Assembly: GCF_006088715.1 (NCBI RefSeq)
Contig: NZ_CP030771.1
Span: 6,405,501 to 6,469,500, forward strand
Direction: 5' to 3'
Length of the DNA stretch: 64,000 bases
Origin: Streptomyces sp. YIM 121038
GTDB taxonomy: Bacteria > Actinomycetota > Actinomycetes > Streptomycetales > Streptomycetaceae
Under the pieces are notes generated by a model that did no database searches, was not told the origin of the DNA, and worked only from the letters and a program-made list of their open reading frames with translations. Shown piece by piece: positions 1 to 8,206 of the stretch. Made by a program: the position numbers and the translations under genes. Numbering within the stretch: the first letter of the stretch is position 1; each line of letters starts with the position of its first letter.

Positions 1-815
1 GGGCCTTCCAGCAGACGCCAGGCTCCGGAGGCGGGTTCGAAGCTGAGCGCGTACTCGGCTTCGTCCACGTCGCGGCCGGTGACGTGCAGGATGCCGTCGG
101 CCTGCCCACGGGCTCGCTTGAGTACGAGCGTGGCGTCGGCGGCGCCCGCGATGCCGTTGGTGCCGGAGACCTCGGTGAGGAAGTCCTCGGAGCCTGCCTT
201 GCGGACGTGGTGCACGAGGACGACGGCCACGCCGTAGTGGTCGGCGAGGCGCTTGGCGTAGCCGACGGCGACGTAGTCCGCGTCGTACGCCGAGACCCCT
301 GCCGGGGATGGTCCGCGCATCTTGGCGAACACGTCGACGACGACCATGCGAGCTTCCGGGTTCCGCTCCAGCCACTGGGCGATGGCCTCGCTCCCGCCCT
401 GAGGGAAGGACGGACACTCGGTGACCAAGGTCAGGCCACCGGGCGCGGGCCGCCCTTCGAGGAGCTTGCCCATACGCGTCTGAAGACGGCGCGGGGTGTC
501 TTCAAGGGCGAGGTAGAGCACCGGGCCGCCCTGGACGGTCACGGAACCGAACGCCTTGCCTCCGGCGGCGACGGACAGCCCGAGCCCGAGAGAGAGCCAG
601 GACTTGCCGACCTTGGGCGGCCCGGCGAGCACGCTGACACCTTCGGCGAGAATGCCGGGCACAGCCCACTTCGGCTCAGGGAAGCGCGTGGCCATGAGCT
701 GATCAGCTGTCCAAGCGGTCCGAGGACGCTCCCGCTTCGGTGGTGAGGTGGGGGTGGTTTCTCGGTCACCGGGGACGGAGTACAGGTGCAGGGGCGGGAT
801 GGGGCTTGTGCTCAT
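1..815 (-). CDS. AAA-family ATPase, RepA-like replicative helicase (3' end cut by window)
   Basis: The first 271 codons of a RecA-fold ATPase run off the left edge. A Walker A motif is read as AGPPKVGKSW around residue 65. Downstream, 'MVVVDVF' fits a Walker B strand and 'VVLVHHVRK' the next core strand, as in AAA_25/RepA hexameric helicases. The ATG at 815 overlaps the stop of the upstream Prim-Pol gene by 4 nt (ATGA), so the two are translationally coupled. In AICEs this pair replicates the excised circle, with the primase-polymerase making primers and the ATPase unwinding. The remaining C-terminus and any xis/int genes lie outside the window. Role is inferred from domain and context. Confidence 0.85.
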   Translation of the reverse strand, partial: MSTSPIPPLHLYSVPGDRETTPTSPPKRERPRTAWTADQLMATRFPEPKWAVPGILAEGVSVLAGPPKVGKSWLSLGLGLSVAAGGKAFGSVTVQGGPVLYLALEDTPRRLQTRMGKLLEGRPAPGGLTLVTECPSFPQGGSEAIAQWLERNPEARMVVVDVFAKMRGPSPAGVSAYDADYVAVGYAKRLADHYGVAVVLVHHVRKAGSEDFLTEVSGTNGIAGAADATLVLKRARGQADGILHVTGRDVDEAEYALSFEPASGAWRLLEG

Positions 816-1708
816 GCCGCGACCGTCCGGGGGCGCCGGGCTCCGGCCCGCAGACCGGAGGCAATGGTGCGCCGTGCCTCGCGCTCACCCTGGCCAACCT
901 GAAGCGCGGCCGTGAGGAGCCAGCCGGTGACGTCGCCCTCGCTCAGCTCGCCTCCCGCGACGAGCTGGCCGAGGGCGACGGCGGCGATGTAGAGGCTGTT
1001 GTTGTGCTCGTGCGGGCCGGAGCCGGTGACCCGCTCCACCTCACCGTTGACCGCGGACCGGAGGAAGGCGGTGCGACGTCCCCGGCCGGTGAGGGCGACC
1101 GTGATGGGCGTCTGTGGGGGAAGGGGAGCCGGGCGCAGGAGTTCGGCGAGCCAGCCCGGCAGGGGCGCCGCGGGGGAGTCGCGGATGACCTCGTACGGGC
1201 GTCCGGCGACGACGCTGCCCGCACCGACCACGAGACCGCCCCATGCGCGAGTGTCGACCTTCCAGCCCAGCCCTCGCGCGCTGTCACCGGCGGTGTTGCG
1301 CAGGAGTTCGCCCTCTGGCGCGGTGAAGTACAGATGGGTGCCGCCGCTCCACGTGCGCACGGTGTAGGTGTCGGAGGGGAAGGGCTGGCCGTGACGCTCG
1401 CAGAGCACGGCGAGTACGTCGGCGCCGTCGGTGACGTCGTGCTCGGCCCAAGAGGCCGGCGGGGTGTCGCTGGGATGCTTGGGCTTGTCCAGGTCGATGA
1501 CGACCAGGCCGGAAGGCCCGGTGGCGATGCCGACGTTGAAGGCGGCGGACCATGCGCGGGTGATTCGGTCCGGGGCGGAGGTGGCGCGAGCTTCCCAGTT
1601 GGAGACAGCGGGGCGCTTGTCGCCGGTGGTGAGAGGGAAGACTCGCCAGTCACGCGACGCGGCGTCCAGCGCGGCGGCGAACTGGGCAGAGCCGACCGGG
1701 TGCGGCAT
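812..1708 (-). CDS. Bifunctional DNA primase/polymerase (Prim-Pol)
   Basis: A 298-aa protein with the N-terminal Prim-Pol (archaeo-eukaryotic primase-like) domain. It shows the acidic metal-binding strand 'LVVIDLDKPK' around residue 65, preceded by 'WRVFPLTTGDKRP', the usual start of this family. It ends at about 300 aa, so it is a stand-alone primase-polymerase whose helicase is the next gene (4-nt overlap). It primes autonomous replication of the excised element. The ATG at 1708 has an AGGAGAACC ribosome-binding site. That site is complementary to a conserved leader segment upstream (1744-1751), so its translation may be controlled by RNA folding. Confidence 0.88.
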   Translation of the reverse strand: MPHPVGSAQFAAALDAASRDWRVFPLTTGDKRPAVSNWEARATSAPDRITRAWSAAFNVGIATGPSGLVVIDLDKPKHPSDTPPASWAEHDVTDGADVLAVLCERHGQPFPSDTYTVRTWSGGTHLYFTAPEGELLRNTAGDSARGLGWKVDTRAWGGLVVGAGSVVAGRPYEVIRDSPAAPLPGWLAELLRPAPLPPQTPITVALTGRGRRTAFLRSAVNGEVERVTGSGPHEHNNSLYIAAVALGQLVAGGELSEGDVTGWLLTAALQVGQGEREARRTIASGLRAGARRPRTVAA

Positions 1709-1740
1709 CCTGGGGTTCTCCTGTTCTGTCTACGGATGGG

Positions 1741-1792
1741 CAGGGAGAACCGCGGCGGCGGGCGACCTTGCTGGGGAGTCCCGCCGCCGCGG
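1741..1792 (-). promoter_or_regulatory. Leader RNA element, copy A (upstream of Prim-Pol)
   Basis: On the minus strand, a perfect 13-bp stem (1780-1792 with 1750-1762) encloses a 17-nt loop, ACTCCCCAGCAAGGTCG. It is followed by GGTTCTCCCTG. The block 1741-1782 is 41/42 identical to 8429-8470. The GGTTCTCC segment (1744-1751) is complementary over 8 contiguous nt to the ribosome-binding site of the Prim-Pol gene (1714-1721). Repetition, position and complementarity are seen directly; a regulatory role is inferred. Confidence 0.6.
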
Positions 1793-1797
1793 CGCAT

Positions 1798-2322
1798 CTA
1801 GGCGTCGGGGTGGTCTGCGCAGTTGCACTGGTAGGTCAGCCACTGGCAGTTGGGGCAGCGTCCTGCGGCGATGAGTTCTGCACGGCGGGCAGGAACGTCT
1901 TGCGTGCCCGTGCTGCCGGATGGCTGGAGGCGAGGGGCGGACTTGTCCCCGATGGCGGGCAGGGGGTACCAGGTGGCGAGCTGGTACATCTCCAGCACCT
2001 CGATCAGCAACTCGTCCGTCTCGCCCATGGGGTCGTCGGGATCGGTGACGAGCACGCGGGGTGGGCAGGTGAGGCGGGCGTGGACGCACAGGCGGTGGGC
2101 GGGGGCGTCGTCGGGGTCGGTGTCCGCGCGTAGGGTCCAGGTCTGGCGTTCTTGGGCCAGTACGAGCGGGTCTCCGCGCAGCGCGCCGCGGTGGACGAGC
2201 CGTAAGGCAACCGTGCCGGGCAGGTGATCCAGTTGGGACAGCTCCTGCGCGCGGGCGTGCAGGAACGCGCGGGCTTGGTCGGGGCCCAGGATCAGGTCAA
2301 GCGGGGTGGTGAGCGAGGCCAT
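1798..2322 (-). CDS. Conserved AICE hypothetical protein with C-terminal Cys cluster
   Basis: A 174-aa soluble, acidic protein with no recognised enzymatic motif. The C-terminus reads 'CPNCQWLTYQCNC', a CxxC plus CxC arrangement suggesting a small zinc ribbon. A central segment is rich in Asp/Pro. Its ATG overlaps the upstream gene's TGA by one base (TGATG), so it belongs to the same operon, between the Spd-like genes and the replication genes. It probably has an accessory role in element maintenance or transfer; no function is assigned. Confidence 0.7.
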   Translation of the reverse strand: MASLTTPLDLILGPDQARAFLHARAQELSQLDHLPGTVALRLVHRGALRGDPLVLAQERQTWTLRADTDPDDAPAHRLCVHARLTCPPRVLVTDPDDPMGETDELLIEVLEMYQLATWYPLPAIGDKSAPRLQPSGSTGTQDVPARRAELIAAGRCPNCQWLTYQCNCADHPDA

Positions 2323-2522
2323 CAGTTGTCCTCCTTGGCGGTGTCGGTGCGGAGCACGACGAATGCGTCGTGCACGGCGGTGTAGTGGATGTGCACCGGG
2401 CAGCTGGTGCGGGAGCGTTCCTCGGCGGCAGCACGCGCCGCCTTCAGCGAGGCTCGTGGGTCACCGGCCGGGAAACGCCGGAGTGGTACGGGGTGGTGGC
2501 CGGTGCAGGTAGAGCAGGCCAT
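2322..2522 (-). CDS. Small Cys-containing hypothetical protein
   Basis: A 66-aa protein starting at the ATG that follows a GGAGGAGAG ribosome-binding site; an in-frame ATG seven codons upstream lacks one. It begins 'MACSTCTGHH', a CxxC followed by HH that could bind a metal, then an Ala/Arg-rich helix and a hydrophobic 'HDAFVVL' strand. It overlaps the next gene by one base. No family is recognised. It lies in the transfer/replication operon of element 1. Confidence 0.6.
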   Translation of the reverse strand: MACSTCTGHHPVPLRRFPAGDPRASLKAARAAAEERSRTSCPVHIHYTAVHDAFVVLRTDTAKEDN

Positions 2523-2539
2523 CTCTCCTCCCAGAGGGA

Positions 2540-2863
2540 TCACTTGGACTTGGAGCGAGTGAGTTTGAACGTGATCCCACCGACGCCGATGGGACCTGCC
2601 GCGCCCGCGACGACCGTGGCGGTATGGGCGGCGATGTCCAGCAAGGCGAGGAAGAAGACCACCAGGCCCATGGCGCCGATGCCGCCAGCGGTGACGACGA
2701 CGAGCGGGATCAGATAGGCGCCTGCCGGGCGGCGCGAGGCGACGGGCACAGGGTGCACGACGATGATCGGCTGGCCGTTGGTCTGAGCCCGGCGATAGGC
2801 GTCGGCGGGGATATGCGGGGCGAGGAACCCCGGTGCGGTCTGGGGCGGTTCGCGGTGACGCAT
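2540..2863 (-). CDS. SpdD-like membrane protein of the transfer operon
   Basis: A 107-aa protein. The N-terminal 50 residues are polar ('APHIPADAYRRAQTNGQPIIVV'-type region), followed by two hydrophobic segments at about 50-75 and 80-97 separated by a small polar turn, and a basic C-terminus ending in KSK. This layout is that of small Spd (spread) proteins that assist intramycelial spread of Streptomyces conjugative elements at the membrane. It sits between traB and the replication genes, as in pSAM2-like elements. The exact Spd subclass is an inference from layout and position. Confidence 0.6.
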   Translation of the reverse strand: MRHREPPQTAPGFLAPHIPADAYRRAQTNGQPIIVVHPVPVASRRPAGAYLIPLVVVTAGGIGAMGLVVFFLALLDIAAHTATVVAGAAGPIGVGGITFKLTRSKSK

Positions 2864-2876
2864 GAGGCGTCTCCTG

Positions 2877-3128
2877 TCAGCGGGTGCCGTCTCGGTGAAT
2901 GCGCTGAGCGCGGTTGTAGATCCAGCGGCCGACGCGGACTCGCTTGCCGTAGCCGCGGCAGCGGCGGCAGTCCTTGCCGCGCTTGGGCCTGCCTTTGCGG
3001 TCTTCGGTCATGGCGAAGCCGAAGCCGTGGCACTTGCGGCAGCTGCCGAACGGGTCGCGCGCACACAGCGCTGTGTAACGGAGTGTGATGAGTGTCAGGC
3101 AGGCGATAGCGGCCAGTGCGAGGGTCAT
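2877..3128 (-). CDS. Membrane-anchored small protein with DnaJ-type zinc-finger repeats
   Basis: An 83-aa protein. Residues 1-20 form one hydrophobic helix ('LALAAIACLTLITL'). After it come two CxxCxGxG-type motifs, 'CRKCHGFGF' and 'CRRCRGYGK', the signature of DnaJ-type zinc-binding domains, so one zinc site is probable. Start ATG follows AGGAGAGG. It is the first gene after the repeat-rich gap downstream of traB and belongs with the Spd-like accessory transfer genes. Its partner is unknown. Confidence 0.62.
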   Translation of the reverse strand: MTLALAAIACLTLITLRYTALCARDPFGSCRKCHGFGFAMTEDRKGRPKRGKDCRRCRGYGKRVRVGRWIYNRAQRIHRDGTR

Positions 3129-3167
3129 GGAGTCCTCTCCTGAGGGTTTCCAGGGGTTTTCGCTGGT

Positions 3168-3260
3168 GGGGTGCTATGCGCTAGATCACTGGTGAGGTGC
3201 CGAACGGGGTGCTATCGGGGGTGCTACCGGTAGCAGGTGTGGCCGCTACCGGTAGCACCC
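3168..3260. repeat. Repeat cluster just downstream of traB (clt-like)
   Basis: GGGGTGCTAT occurs twice (3168-3177, 3206-3215). A perfect 16-bp inverted repeat follows: 3219-3234 (GGGTGCTACCGGTAGC) and 3245-3260, spaced by 10 bp, each arm itself containing the 12-bp palindrome GCTACCGGTAGC. In Streptomyces conjugative plasmids the clt locus bound by TraB lies near traB and is built of short repeats. The position fits, but the assignment is an inference. Confidence 0.5.
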
Positions 3261-3268
3261 GCGCGGGC

Positions 3269-5539
3269 CTAGGCGGCGCCCCGGTTCTCGTCACGCTCCG
3301 CGATGGCTTTGGTGAGGTCGGTGCGGACGATGCCGCGCCGGGTGGTGCGTTGTCCGTCGTCGGTGGTCCCGGCGATGCCGGTGGTCCTGATGCCGTGCGG
3401 CTTCAGGGCGGAGGTGACGTTCTCGCCCTTCCAGCCGCCGTAGACCTCCGGCCGCAGCTCCGCCAGCCGGGCGGCAACGCGCTCGTTCCACACCCGTTCC
3501 TCAGAGGGCGGGACGATGGCGGCGATGTCGGCGAGCAGGTCGTACGACGGCCCGCTGACCGCGCTGTCGGCGTCCTCGCCCGCGGCGTGCCCGGACAGGG
3601 TGCCTTCGGCCTTGCGTAGAGCCAGGGCCCGTTGGGCGATGGCGTTGGTTGCCGGGTCGTCCAGGTAGGCGGTGCGTATCACGGTCGGCAGCGGGGTGGC
3701 CCCGGCGAGATAGCCGTTCCCTGCGTCGATCTCGGGGCGGAAGGCGGTGGCGCGCACGCCGTTCTTGTACGCCGAGGTGCCAAGGATCATGTCGTTCTCG
3801 ACCTGGCCCGCGACCTTGAGGCAGAAGCGGATGGACACGTTTCCGCTGATCCCGGTCGGGAGCGAGTCCTTGTCCGGGCGCTGTGTGGCCAGGACCAGGA
3901 TGACGCCGAGGGCGCGGCCGAGCTTGATGATGAACTCCGCGTCCTCACCGGCCTGCTTGCCGTGCGTGGGGTGAGCGAACAGGTTCTGGCACTCGTCGAA
4001 GACGGCAACCAGGGGCCACAGCTTCAGCGACCGCTTGTCGGAGATCTGCCGGGTGACGCGCTTGTCCGGGCACAGGTCCCGGGGCAGCTTCTTGATCGCG
4101 GCGGCACGGCGCATGACCTCGGCGCGCAGGAGCTTGAGGGAGTCGGCCGCGTACTTGATGGAGTCGTCGTCGATGCCCGAGACGAACCGGTGTGAGACGC
4201 AGGCCAGGGCGTCCAGGTCGCCGGTGCCCTTCAGCTCGTGCGGCCACAGCTCCACGGTGGGGTCCAGGGCGGCGCCGCAGGTGATGACGCGGACGGAGGC
4301 GGTCTTGCCCTGGCCGGGCAGGGAGCCGATAAGGATGTTGTGCTGGATCATCGGCACCGACTGGGCACGGCCGCGCGGGTCGATGCCGAACGGGATGCGC
4401 TTGAAGATGTCGTGGCGGCGGGCGTTGGCGAGCTGCCACTTGACCAGGCCGGTCTTGGACAGGTCGCGGTCCCCGACCCACAGGATGAGCCGTCCTTCGT
4501 GCTCATTGGGGTCGGCGTCGGGCCACACGCATCCCAGCGGGCGCCGCAGCCCGGAGGCGAGGCGGGCCCGGCGGTCGGCGACATCCGCGACCGTGACCCC
4601 CAGGGGCAGGTCGATGTCGGCGCGCCAGCCGGGGCCCTCGCGGGTGATGGGCGCGGCGAACTTGATGCCGTCACCGCCCTTGGCCACCGCGGAGGCGATC
4701 TGACCGATGCCGATGGACGCCATGGCCTTGACCACGATGTCGCTGGTCAGCTTCTGCACCTCGGTCTTGACAACCGCGCGCGAGGCCAGCGGCGCGTCCG
4801 CCGGCGCCCCCGCCAGACCGAACCCGACGATGGCCAACACCGCGGCGATGAACTGCGTCATGGGCGACGCGGCGAACACCAGCAGTAGGGCCAGAGCGAG
4901 GGCTAGCGGCCCGCAGATGGCCGTGACCATGGTGCGGTACCGCACCCGCCGGTCACGCTGGCGCGACAGCTTCAGGTACTCGTCGATCTGCTCATGGGTG
5001 GCGGCGTGCTGCCGCAGCGCTTCGCCCTCGGCGTCCCGGGTCCACCGGCCGACCCGGCCCAGAGCGTTGAACAGTCCGCGAGGGGCGCGCCACGTGAGCT
5101 TGGGCAGGTACAGGAACGGCACCCGCACCGCGTGGTACGCCACGGTGTGCCAGGCGTGACCGAGCAGCCAGCCAAGCGCGTCCCTGAACTCCTCGGCTGA
5201 CTTCATCCACGGCGGGATGATGTCCAGCCTCTTGCTGTTCTTGATCCGGTCCAGCAGACCCGGTCCCGATACGGTCGGCGTCCGGGAGTCGACCAGCGCC
5301 GGGCGGTCCTCGCCCGACTCGGTCGGCTCCGGGTCGGGCGACTTTGTCGGCCTTGAGTCGGCTGCCCCGTAGGGGATGGAGTCGGCCGACTGGGGGCCGT
5401 CGCGGTCGGGCGACTCGGTGCGCGCCGATCGGGCCTTGTCCAGGTCGACCACCGCGCCGTCGGAGTCGGGCCGGGGGCCGGCTTTCAGCTCGGCTTCGAG
5501 CCGGTCGAAGAGTTCATAGTCGTCGTCGGGGTGCTTCAC
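3269..5539 (-). CDS. traB: TraB-type FtsK/SpoIIIE DNA translocase (conjugal transfer)
   Basis: A 756-aa hexameric-type DNA pump that moves double-stranded DNA between hyphae. The N-terminus is acidic (about 1-100). Two membrane segments lie near residues 205-245. The motor domain has Walker A 'GSLPGQGKTASVR' near 405 and Walker B 'LVAVFDECQNLF' near 515, with 'LVLATQRPDKDSLPTGI' as in FtsK/TraB. A C-terminal segment with 'VYGGWKGENVTSALKPHG' resembles the winged helix that reads clt repeats. I chose the GTG at 5539 (AAGGA ribosome-binding site) over the longer in-frame start, whose extra 90 residues are low-complexity Arg/His. It is the only transfer protein needed in this class of element. 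Family is clear; the start is inferred. Confidence 0.9.
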   Translation of the reverse strand: MKHPDDDYELFDRLEAELKAGPRPDSDGAVVDLDKARSARTESPDRDGPQSADSIPYGAADSRPTKSPDPEPTESGEDRPALVDSRTPTVSGPGLLDRIKNSKRLDIIPPWMKSAEEFRDALGWLLGHAWHTVAYHAVRVPFLYLPKLTWRAPRGLFNALGRVGRWTRDAEGEALRQHAATHEQIDEYLKLSRQRDRRVRYRTMVTAICGPLALALALLLVFAASPMTQFIAAVLAIVGFGLAGAPADAPLASRAVVKTEVQKLTSDIVVKAMASIGIGQIASAVAKGGDGIKFAAPITREGPGWRADIDLPLGVTVADVADRRARLASGLRRPLGCVWPDADPNEHEGRLILWVGDRDLSKTGLVKWQLANARRHDIFKRIPFGIDPRGRAQSVPMIQHNILIGSLPGQGKTASVRVITCGAALDPTVELWPHELKGTGDLDALACVSHRFVSGIDDDSIKYAADSLKLLRAEVMRRAAAIKKLPRDLCPDKRVTRQISDKRSLKLWPLVAVFDECQNLFAHPTHGKQAGEDAEFIIKLGRALGVILVLATQRPDKDSLPTGISGNVSIRFCLKVAGQVENDMILGTSAYKNGVRATAFRPEIDAGNGYLAGATPLPTVIRTAYLDDPATNAIAQRALALRKAEGTLSGHAAGEDADSAVSGPSYDLLADIAAIVPPSEERVWNERVAARLAELRPEVYGGWKGENVTSALKPHGIRTTGIAGTTDDGQRTTRRGIVRTDLTKAIAERDENRGAA

Positions 5540-5634
5540 TGGTGGTCCTTCCGCTTTCGAGTGGGAGGGAAAGCGGGCCCGGCCGACGCTGTCGGAGGTG
5601 GAAGGCCGGGCCCGTACGGCAAGACGCCGGGGCG

Positions 5635-5907
5635 CTACACGGCAGTCAGGGCGGCGGTGGGCACCTCGTAGATGTCGGTCACCGCGTCGATGTCCCGCCA
5701 GCGGCCGGGGCCGAAGTGGATGTGAACGATATGGACGGCCGTGCCGGTGCGGTCGGTCGTCTCGAAGACACGGACGTTGGCACGGCCACGACGTCCGCGA
5801 CGGATGCACGCACGAGCGGTGTCGGCGCTGAGCCGTTCCGGTCGACAGACCACAGCGCGGTTCTGACCGGTGTGTCGAATGATGGTGTGGAGGGTGACGG
5901 GTCGCAT
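5635..5907 (-). CDS. Hypothetical protein of the transfer operon
   Basis: A 90-aa basic protein. It opens 'MRPVTLHTIIRHTGQ', contains an Arg-rich stretch (RRGRRGRANVRV), then a beta-type region 'AVHIVHIHFGPGRWRDID'. No family is recognised. It lies between traB and the RRQRL-motif gene on the same strand and is preceded by an AAAGGAGAG ribosome-binding site, so it is probably part of the same transcript. Confidence 0.62.
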   Translation of the reverse strand: MRPVTLHTIIRHTGQNRAVVCRPERLSADTARACIRRGRRGRANVRVFETTDRTGTAVHIVHIHFGPGRWRDIDAVTDIYEVPTAALTAV

Positions 5908-5929
5908 CGTGCTCTCCTTTCAGGGGATT

Positions 5930-6322
5930 TCAGGCGGCGCGCTGTTCCTCGGGGTAGGCACAGGGAACGCACACCCCGAGCGATGTCGGGATGCAGTAGC
6001 TGTAGGTGATCCGGCACTGAGGGCAGGTTCGGCGGGCGAGCATCGCCAGGGCGAGCGCACCCCACCGACGCGAGGTCATCGGGCGCACCGGCCGGGCGCG
6101 GTCCACGCGGTAGAGGTAGGCGACCTGGAAGCCGGACTTGCGGCCCCGGTGGCGCCGCATCACCTGGGCAGCCACCGGCTGTCCGCCCGGCCGCAGCCCG
6201 GCCGCACGCAGCTGCCGGCGGGTGGCGTATCCGTCCGGCGCGAACCGCCACGGGAAGGTGGGGACACCGAACCGGTTCCCGGACGGGTCGTAGCACTTGC
6301 CGTAGGCCGACCCGGTGCTCAT
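5930..6322 (-). CDS. RRQRL-motif zinc-binding protein
   Basis: A 130-aa protein. It has 'ATRRQLRAAGLRPGGQP' near residue 35, the motif that names this AICE-associated family. Toward the C-terminus come 'CPQC' and 'CVPC', a paired CxxC zinc ribbon. Its ATG overlaps the stop of the DUF2637 gene by 4 nt. It is known as a constant companion of traB in actinomycete elements; molecular function is unproven. Confidence 0.75.
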   Translation of the reverse strand: MSTGSAYGKCYDPSGNRFGVPTFPWRFAPDGYATRRQLRAAGLRPGGQPVAAQVMRRHRGRKSGFQVAYLYRVDRARPVRPMTSRRWGALALAMLARRTCPQCRITYSYCIPTSLGVCVPCAYPEEQRAA

Positions 6323-7308
6323 GCCGCCGCCCCCTCGGCCCCGGCGCCTTCGTCATGGACGGCGTGTAGGCGGCGAGCCTCTGCCCGCTGGCTCAGCAAC
6401 AGGTCTCGCAGAACCCGGGAGTTGGCGGCTGAGCAATGCAGCGTGGTGCGGACGGCTTCCGCGTTGATCGCGTCATCGGCCCACTCGGCTGTCGCCTCAC
6501 GCGCCTCGGCGAGCAGTTCCGCCGCAGTCCGCGGGGCCTTGGAGTGCTTGCCCCTGCTGCTGGCAGCGCGCCTACGCGGCGCCTTAGGCGCCTCAGGCTT
6601 CACGCCCTGCTGCGGCACGGGCGGCACGTCCTCGCTCGCCGGGGCCAGCTCGCCCAGCTTCAGCAACACGCGCTCCGGGCGCGGGGTCTTCGTCCGCCAG
6701 CGCCGACCGTGCTCTTCCCGGAGCCGGGCGCGGGCCAACTGCCGCTCCCGCTCGCGCTTCAGCCCCTCGGAGTACGAGGTGATCTCCCACAGCGTCATCC
6801 GCCGCCACAGCGCGAACGTCGACAGCGGGGCGAGCATCCAGCGGGAGAACCGCACCTTCTCCATCCGGCGACCGGTCACAGCACCGATCCGCACCGCGTA
6901 GACGTGAGCGCCGATCTCGGAGAACACCACCCACAGCAGCGGCATCGTGCCGTGAGCCACCTTCGCCCACAGCGAGTGCCCGGCCGCGACGTTCAGCCCG
7001 CACGTGACCAGCGTCAGCACCCACGGCACGAACCGCACCCACGCCAGCGCCATGTCCATCCGGATCAACAGCAGGTTGGCCACGGTGAACACCGGAATGG
7101 CCACGTCGATCCCGACCGGCAGCATCCACGGCTCACCGAAGCCCCAGCTGGCGGCAGCGGACGACACCGCGTCGAGCGAGGCGATCAGCCCCAAAGCGCC
7201 GACGCCGGCCGCGGCCAGCGCACCCAGTCCGGCAAGCCACTGCTCCGGCTTGCTCAACGGCGGCACCGTCGGACGATCGACGGCCTGTGCCGTGTCGGCG
7301 GTGGTCAT
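6319..7308 (-). CDS. DUF2637 membrane protein (Spd-type)
   Basis: A 329-aa protein. The first 130 residues contain four hydrophobic segments (around 25-45, 58-75, 85-105 and 110-130), followed by a long charged, Ala/Arg-rich cytoplasmic tail with coiled-coil character ('KRERERQLARARLREEH'). This is the DUF2637 pattern found in Streptomyces plasmid and AICE spread proteins. The ATG at 7308 was chosen because it overlaps the upstream stop (ATGA); a longer upstream reading is shadow sequence. It probably works with TraB in spreading the element through septa, by context. Confidence 0.75.
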   Translation of the reverse strand: MTTADTAQAVDRPTVPPLSKPEQWLAGLGALAAAGVGALGLIASLDAVSSAAASWGFGEPWMLPVGIDVAIPVFTVANLLLIRMDMALAWVRFVPWVLTLVTCGLNVAAGHSLWAKVAHGTMPLLWVVFSEIGAHVYAVRIGAVTGRRMEKVRFSRWMLAPLSTFALWRRMTLWEITSYSEGLKRERERQLARARLREEHGRRWRTKTPRPERVLLKLGELAPASEDVPPVPQQGVKPEAPKAPRRRAASSRGKHSKAPRTAAELLAEAREATAEWADDAINAEAVRTTLHCSAANSRVLRDLLLSQRAEARRLHAVHDEGAGAEGAAA

Positions 7309-7631
7309 GCCGCGCCCCCGTCCAGTGGCCGGATCGGGGCCGCCGCGCTCAGCGTCACGCGCAGAGGGTGCGGGTGGTAGGCCGGAGTGGTGCCCTCGCA
7401 CCACTCCCATTCGGCGTCCTCGGCGAGCGCGAAGCCGAGTGAGGCCAACGCCTCCCCGCGCTCATCGAGCGTCGGGACCCGCGACGACGTGGGCCACGTG
7501 AAAACGGGCCAGTCGCTGACCAGACCGGTCATCACAACGAAGAGTTGCCAGCACGGCCCGGCGGTCCGCTCCGGGGCCGTCGTGCCGCAGCAACGCACCC
7601 TCATCTGGGCCCGAAGCACGCGCCGGTTCAT
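7305..7631 (-). CDS. DUF6303-like protein
   Basis: A 108-aa protein opening 'MNRRVLRAQMRVRCCG'. It contains 'WQLFVVMTGLVSDWPVFTW' and 'EALASLGF' as in small AICE proteins of the DUF6303 type. It is soluble and acidic toward the middle. The start is the ATG overlapping the upstream stop; a longer in-frame extension is shadow sequence. Function unknown; it is part of a chain of five genes with 4-nt overlaps (8118 to 5930). Confidence 0.62.
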   Translation of the reverse strand: MNRRVLRAQMRVRCCGTTAPERTAGPCWQLFVVMTGLVSDWPVFTWPTSSRVPTLDERGEALASLGFALAEDAEWEWCEGTTPAYHPHPLRVTLSAAAPIRPLDGGAA

Positions 7632-7822
7632 CGCGCACCGCCGTTCCGGCGCCCGCTGAGCGCCCATCCGGCGAGCTGCAGGGCGAAGCCGACGGCGGCG
7701 ACGCCCATGAGGGACCGGTTGCCCGTCACCAAGGCGGCGAGAGAACTGGTCAGCGCGATGACCATGCCGGTGAGGACCAGGACCAGGGGTAAGCCGGTCG
7801 GATTGGAGGGTTGGGGACTCAT
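7628..7822 (-). CDS. Small two-helix membrane protein
   Basis: A 64-aa protein with two hydrophobic helices (about 10-30 and 36-54) and a basic tail 'SGRRNGGAR'. Both ends overlap neighbouring genes by 4 nt, which fixes the start at 7822. It resembles small Spd-like membrane proteins in architecture only; no family is recognised. Confidence 0.62.
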   Translation of the reverse strand: MSPQPSNPTGLPLVLVLTGMVIALTSSLAALVTGNRSLMGVAAVGFALQLAGWALSGRRNGGAR

Positions 7823-8118
7823 GCCGCCGCCCCTTTCTGGGAGGGACGCCGACGCCGGGCCGGACGGGGCAGCGGGAAGACATTGAACAGCTCCGGGGCG
7901 CGCGCCTCGATCACCTCGGCGGCGATGCGGGCCACGGCGTCCGGCAGGTCGCGGTACTCGGGAGTGGCGAGGATGTCGCGCGCCGCGTCCAGGCGGGCCG
8001 CACGCTCCTCCGTGCTCTCGCCCTCCACCCCAAGCCACAGTTGAGGCGGGGTGCCTAAGGCCAGTTCGATGTAGTCGTCAGCAGCGACGACCTGATGGAT
8101 ACCGACGAAGGACTTCAA
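7819..8118 (-). CDS. Hypothetical protein of the transfer operon
   Basis: A 99-aa protein initiated by TTG (AGGAGC eight bases upstream). It reads 'MKSFVGIHQVVAADDYIELAL', then a helical region rich in Ala/Glu/Arg, and a basic C-terminus 'RPARRRRPSQK' that could contact nucleic acid. It overlaps the small membrane-protein gene by 4 nt. No family recognised. Confidence 0.6.
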   Translation of the reverse strand: MKSFVGIHQVVAADDYIELALGTPPQLWLGVEGESTEERAARLDAARDILATPEYRDLPDAVARIAAEVIEARAPELFNVFPLPRPARRRRPSQKGAAA

Positions 8119-8206
8119 GGCAAGGCTCCTGGTTCGGGAGAACGGGAGAGAGCCGGGGCGGGCGCGGGCCTTTGAGGAGACGGCGCCCGCCCACGGCGCG
8201 GGCCGG

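Noticed and set aside
2710..3143. Overlapping plus-strand frames opposite the Spd-like genes
   Set aside because: They are antisense shadows; ribosome-binding sites and zinc-finger motifs support the minus-strand genes.
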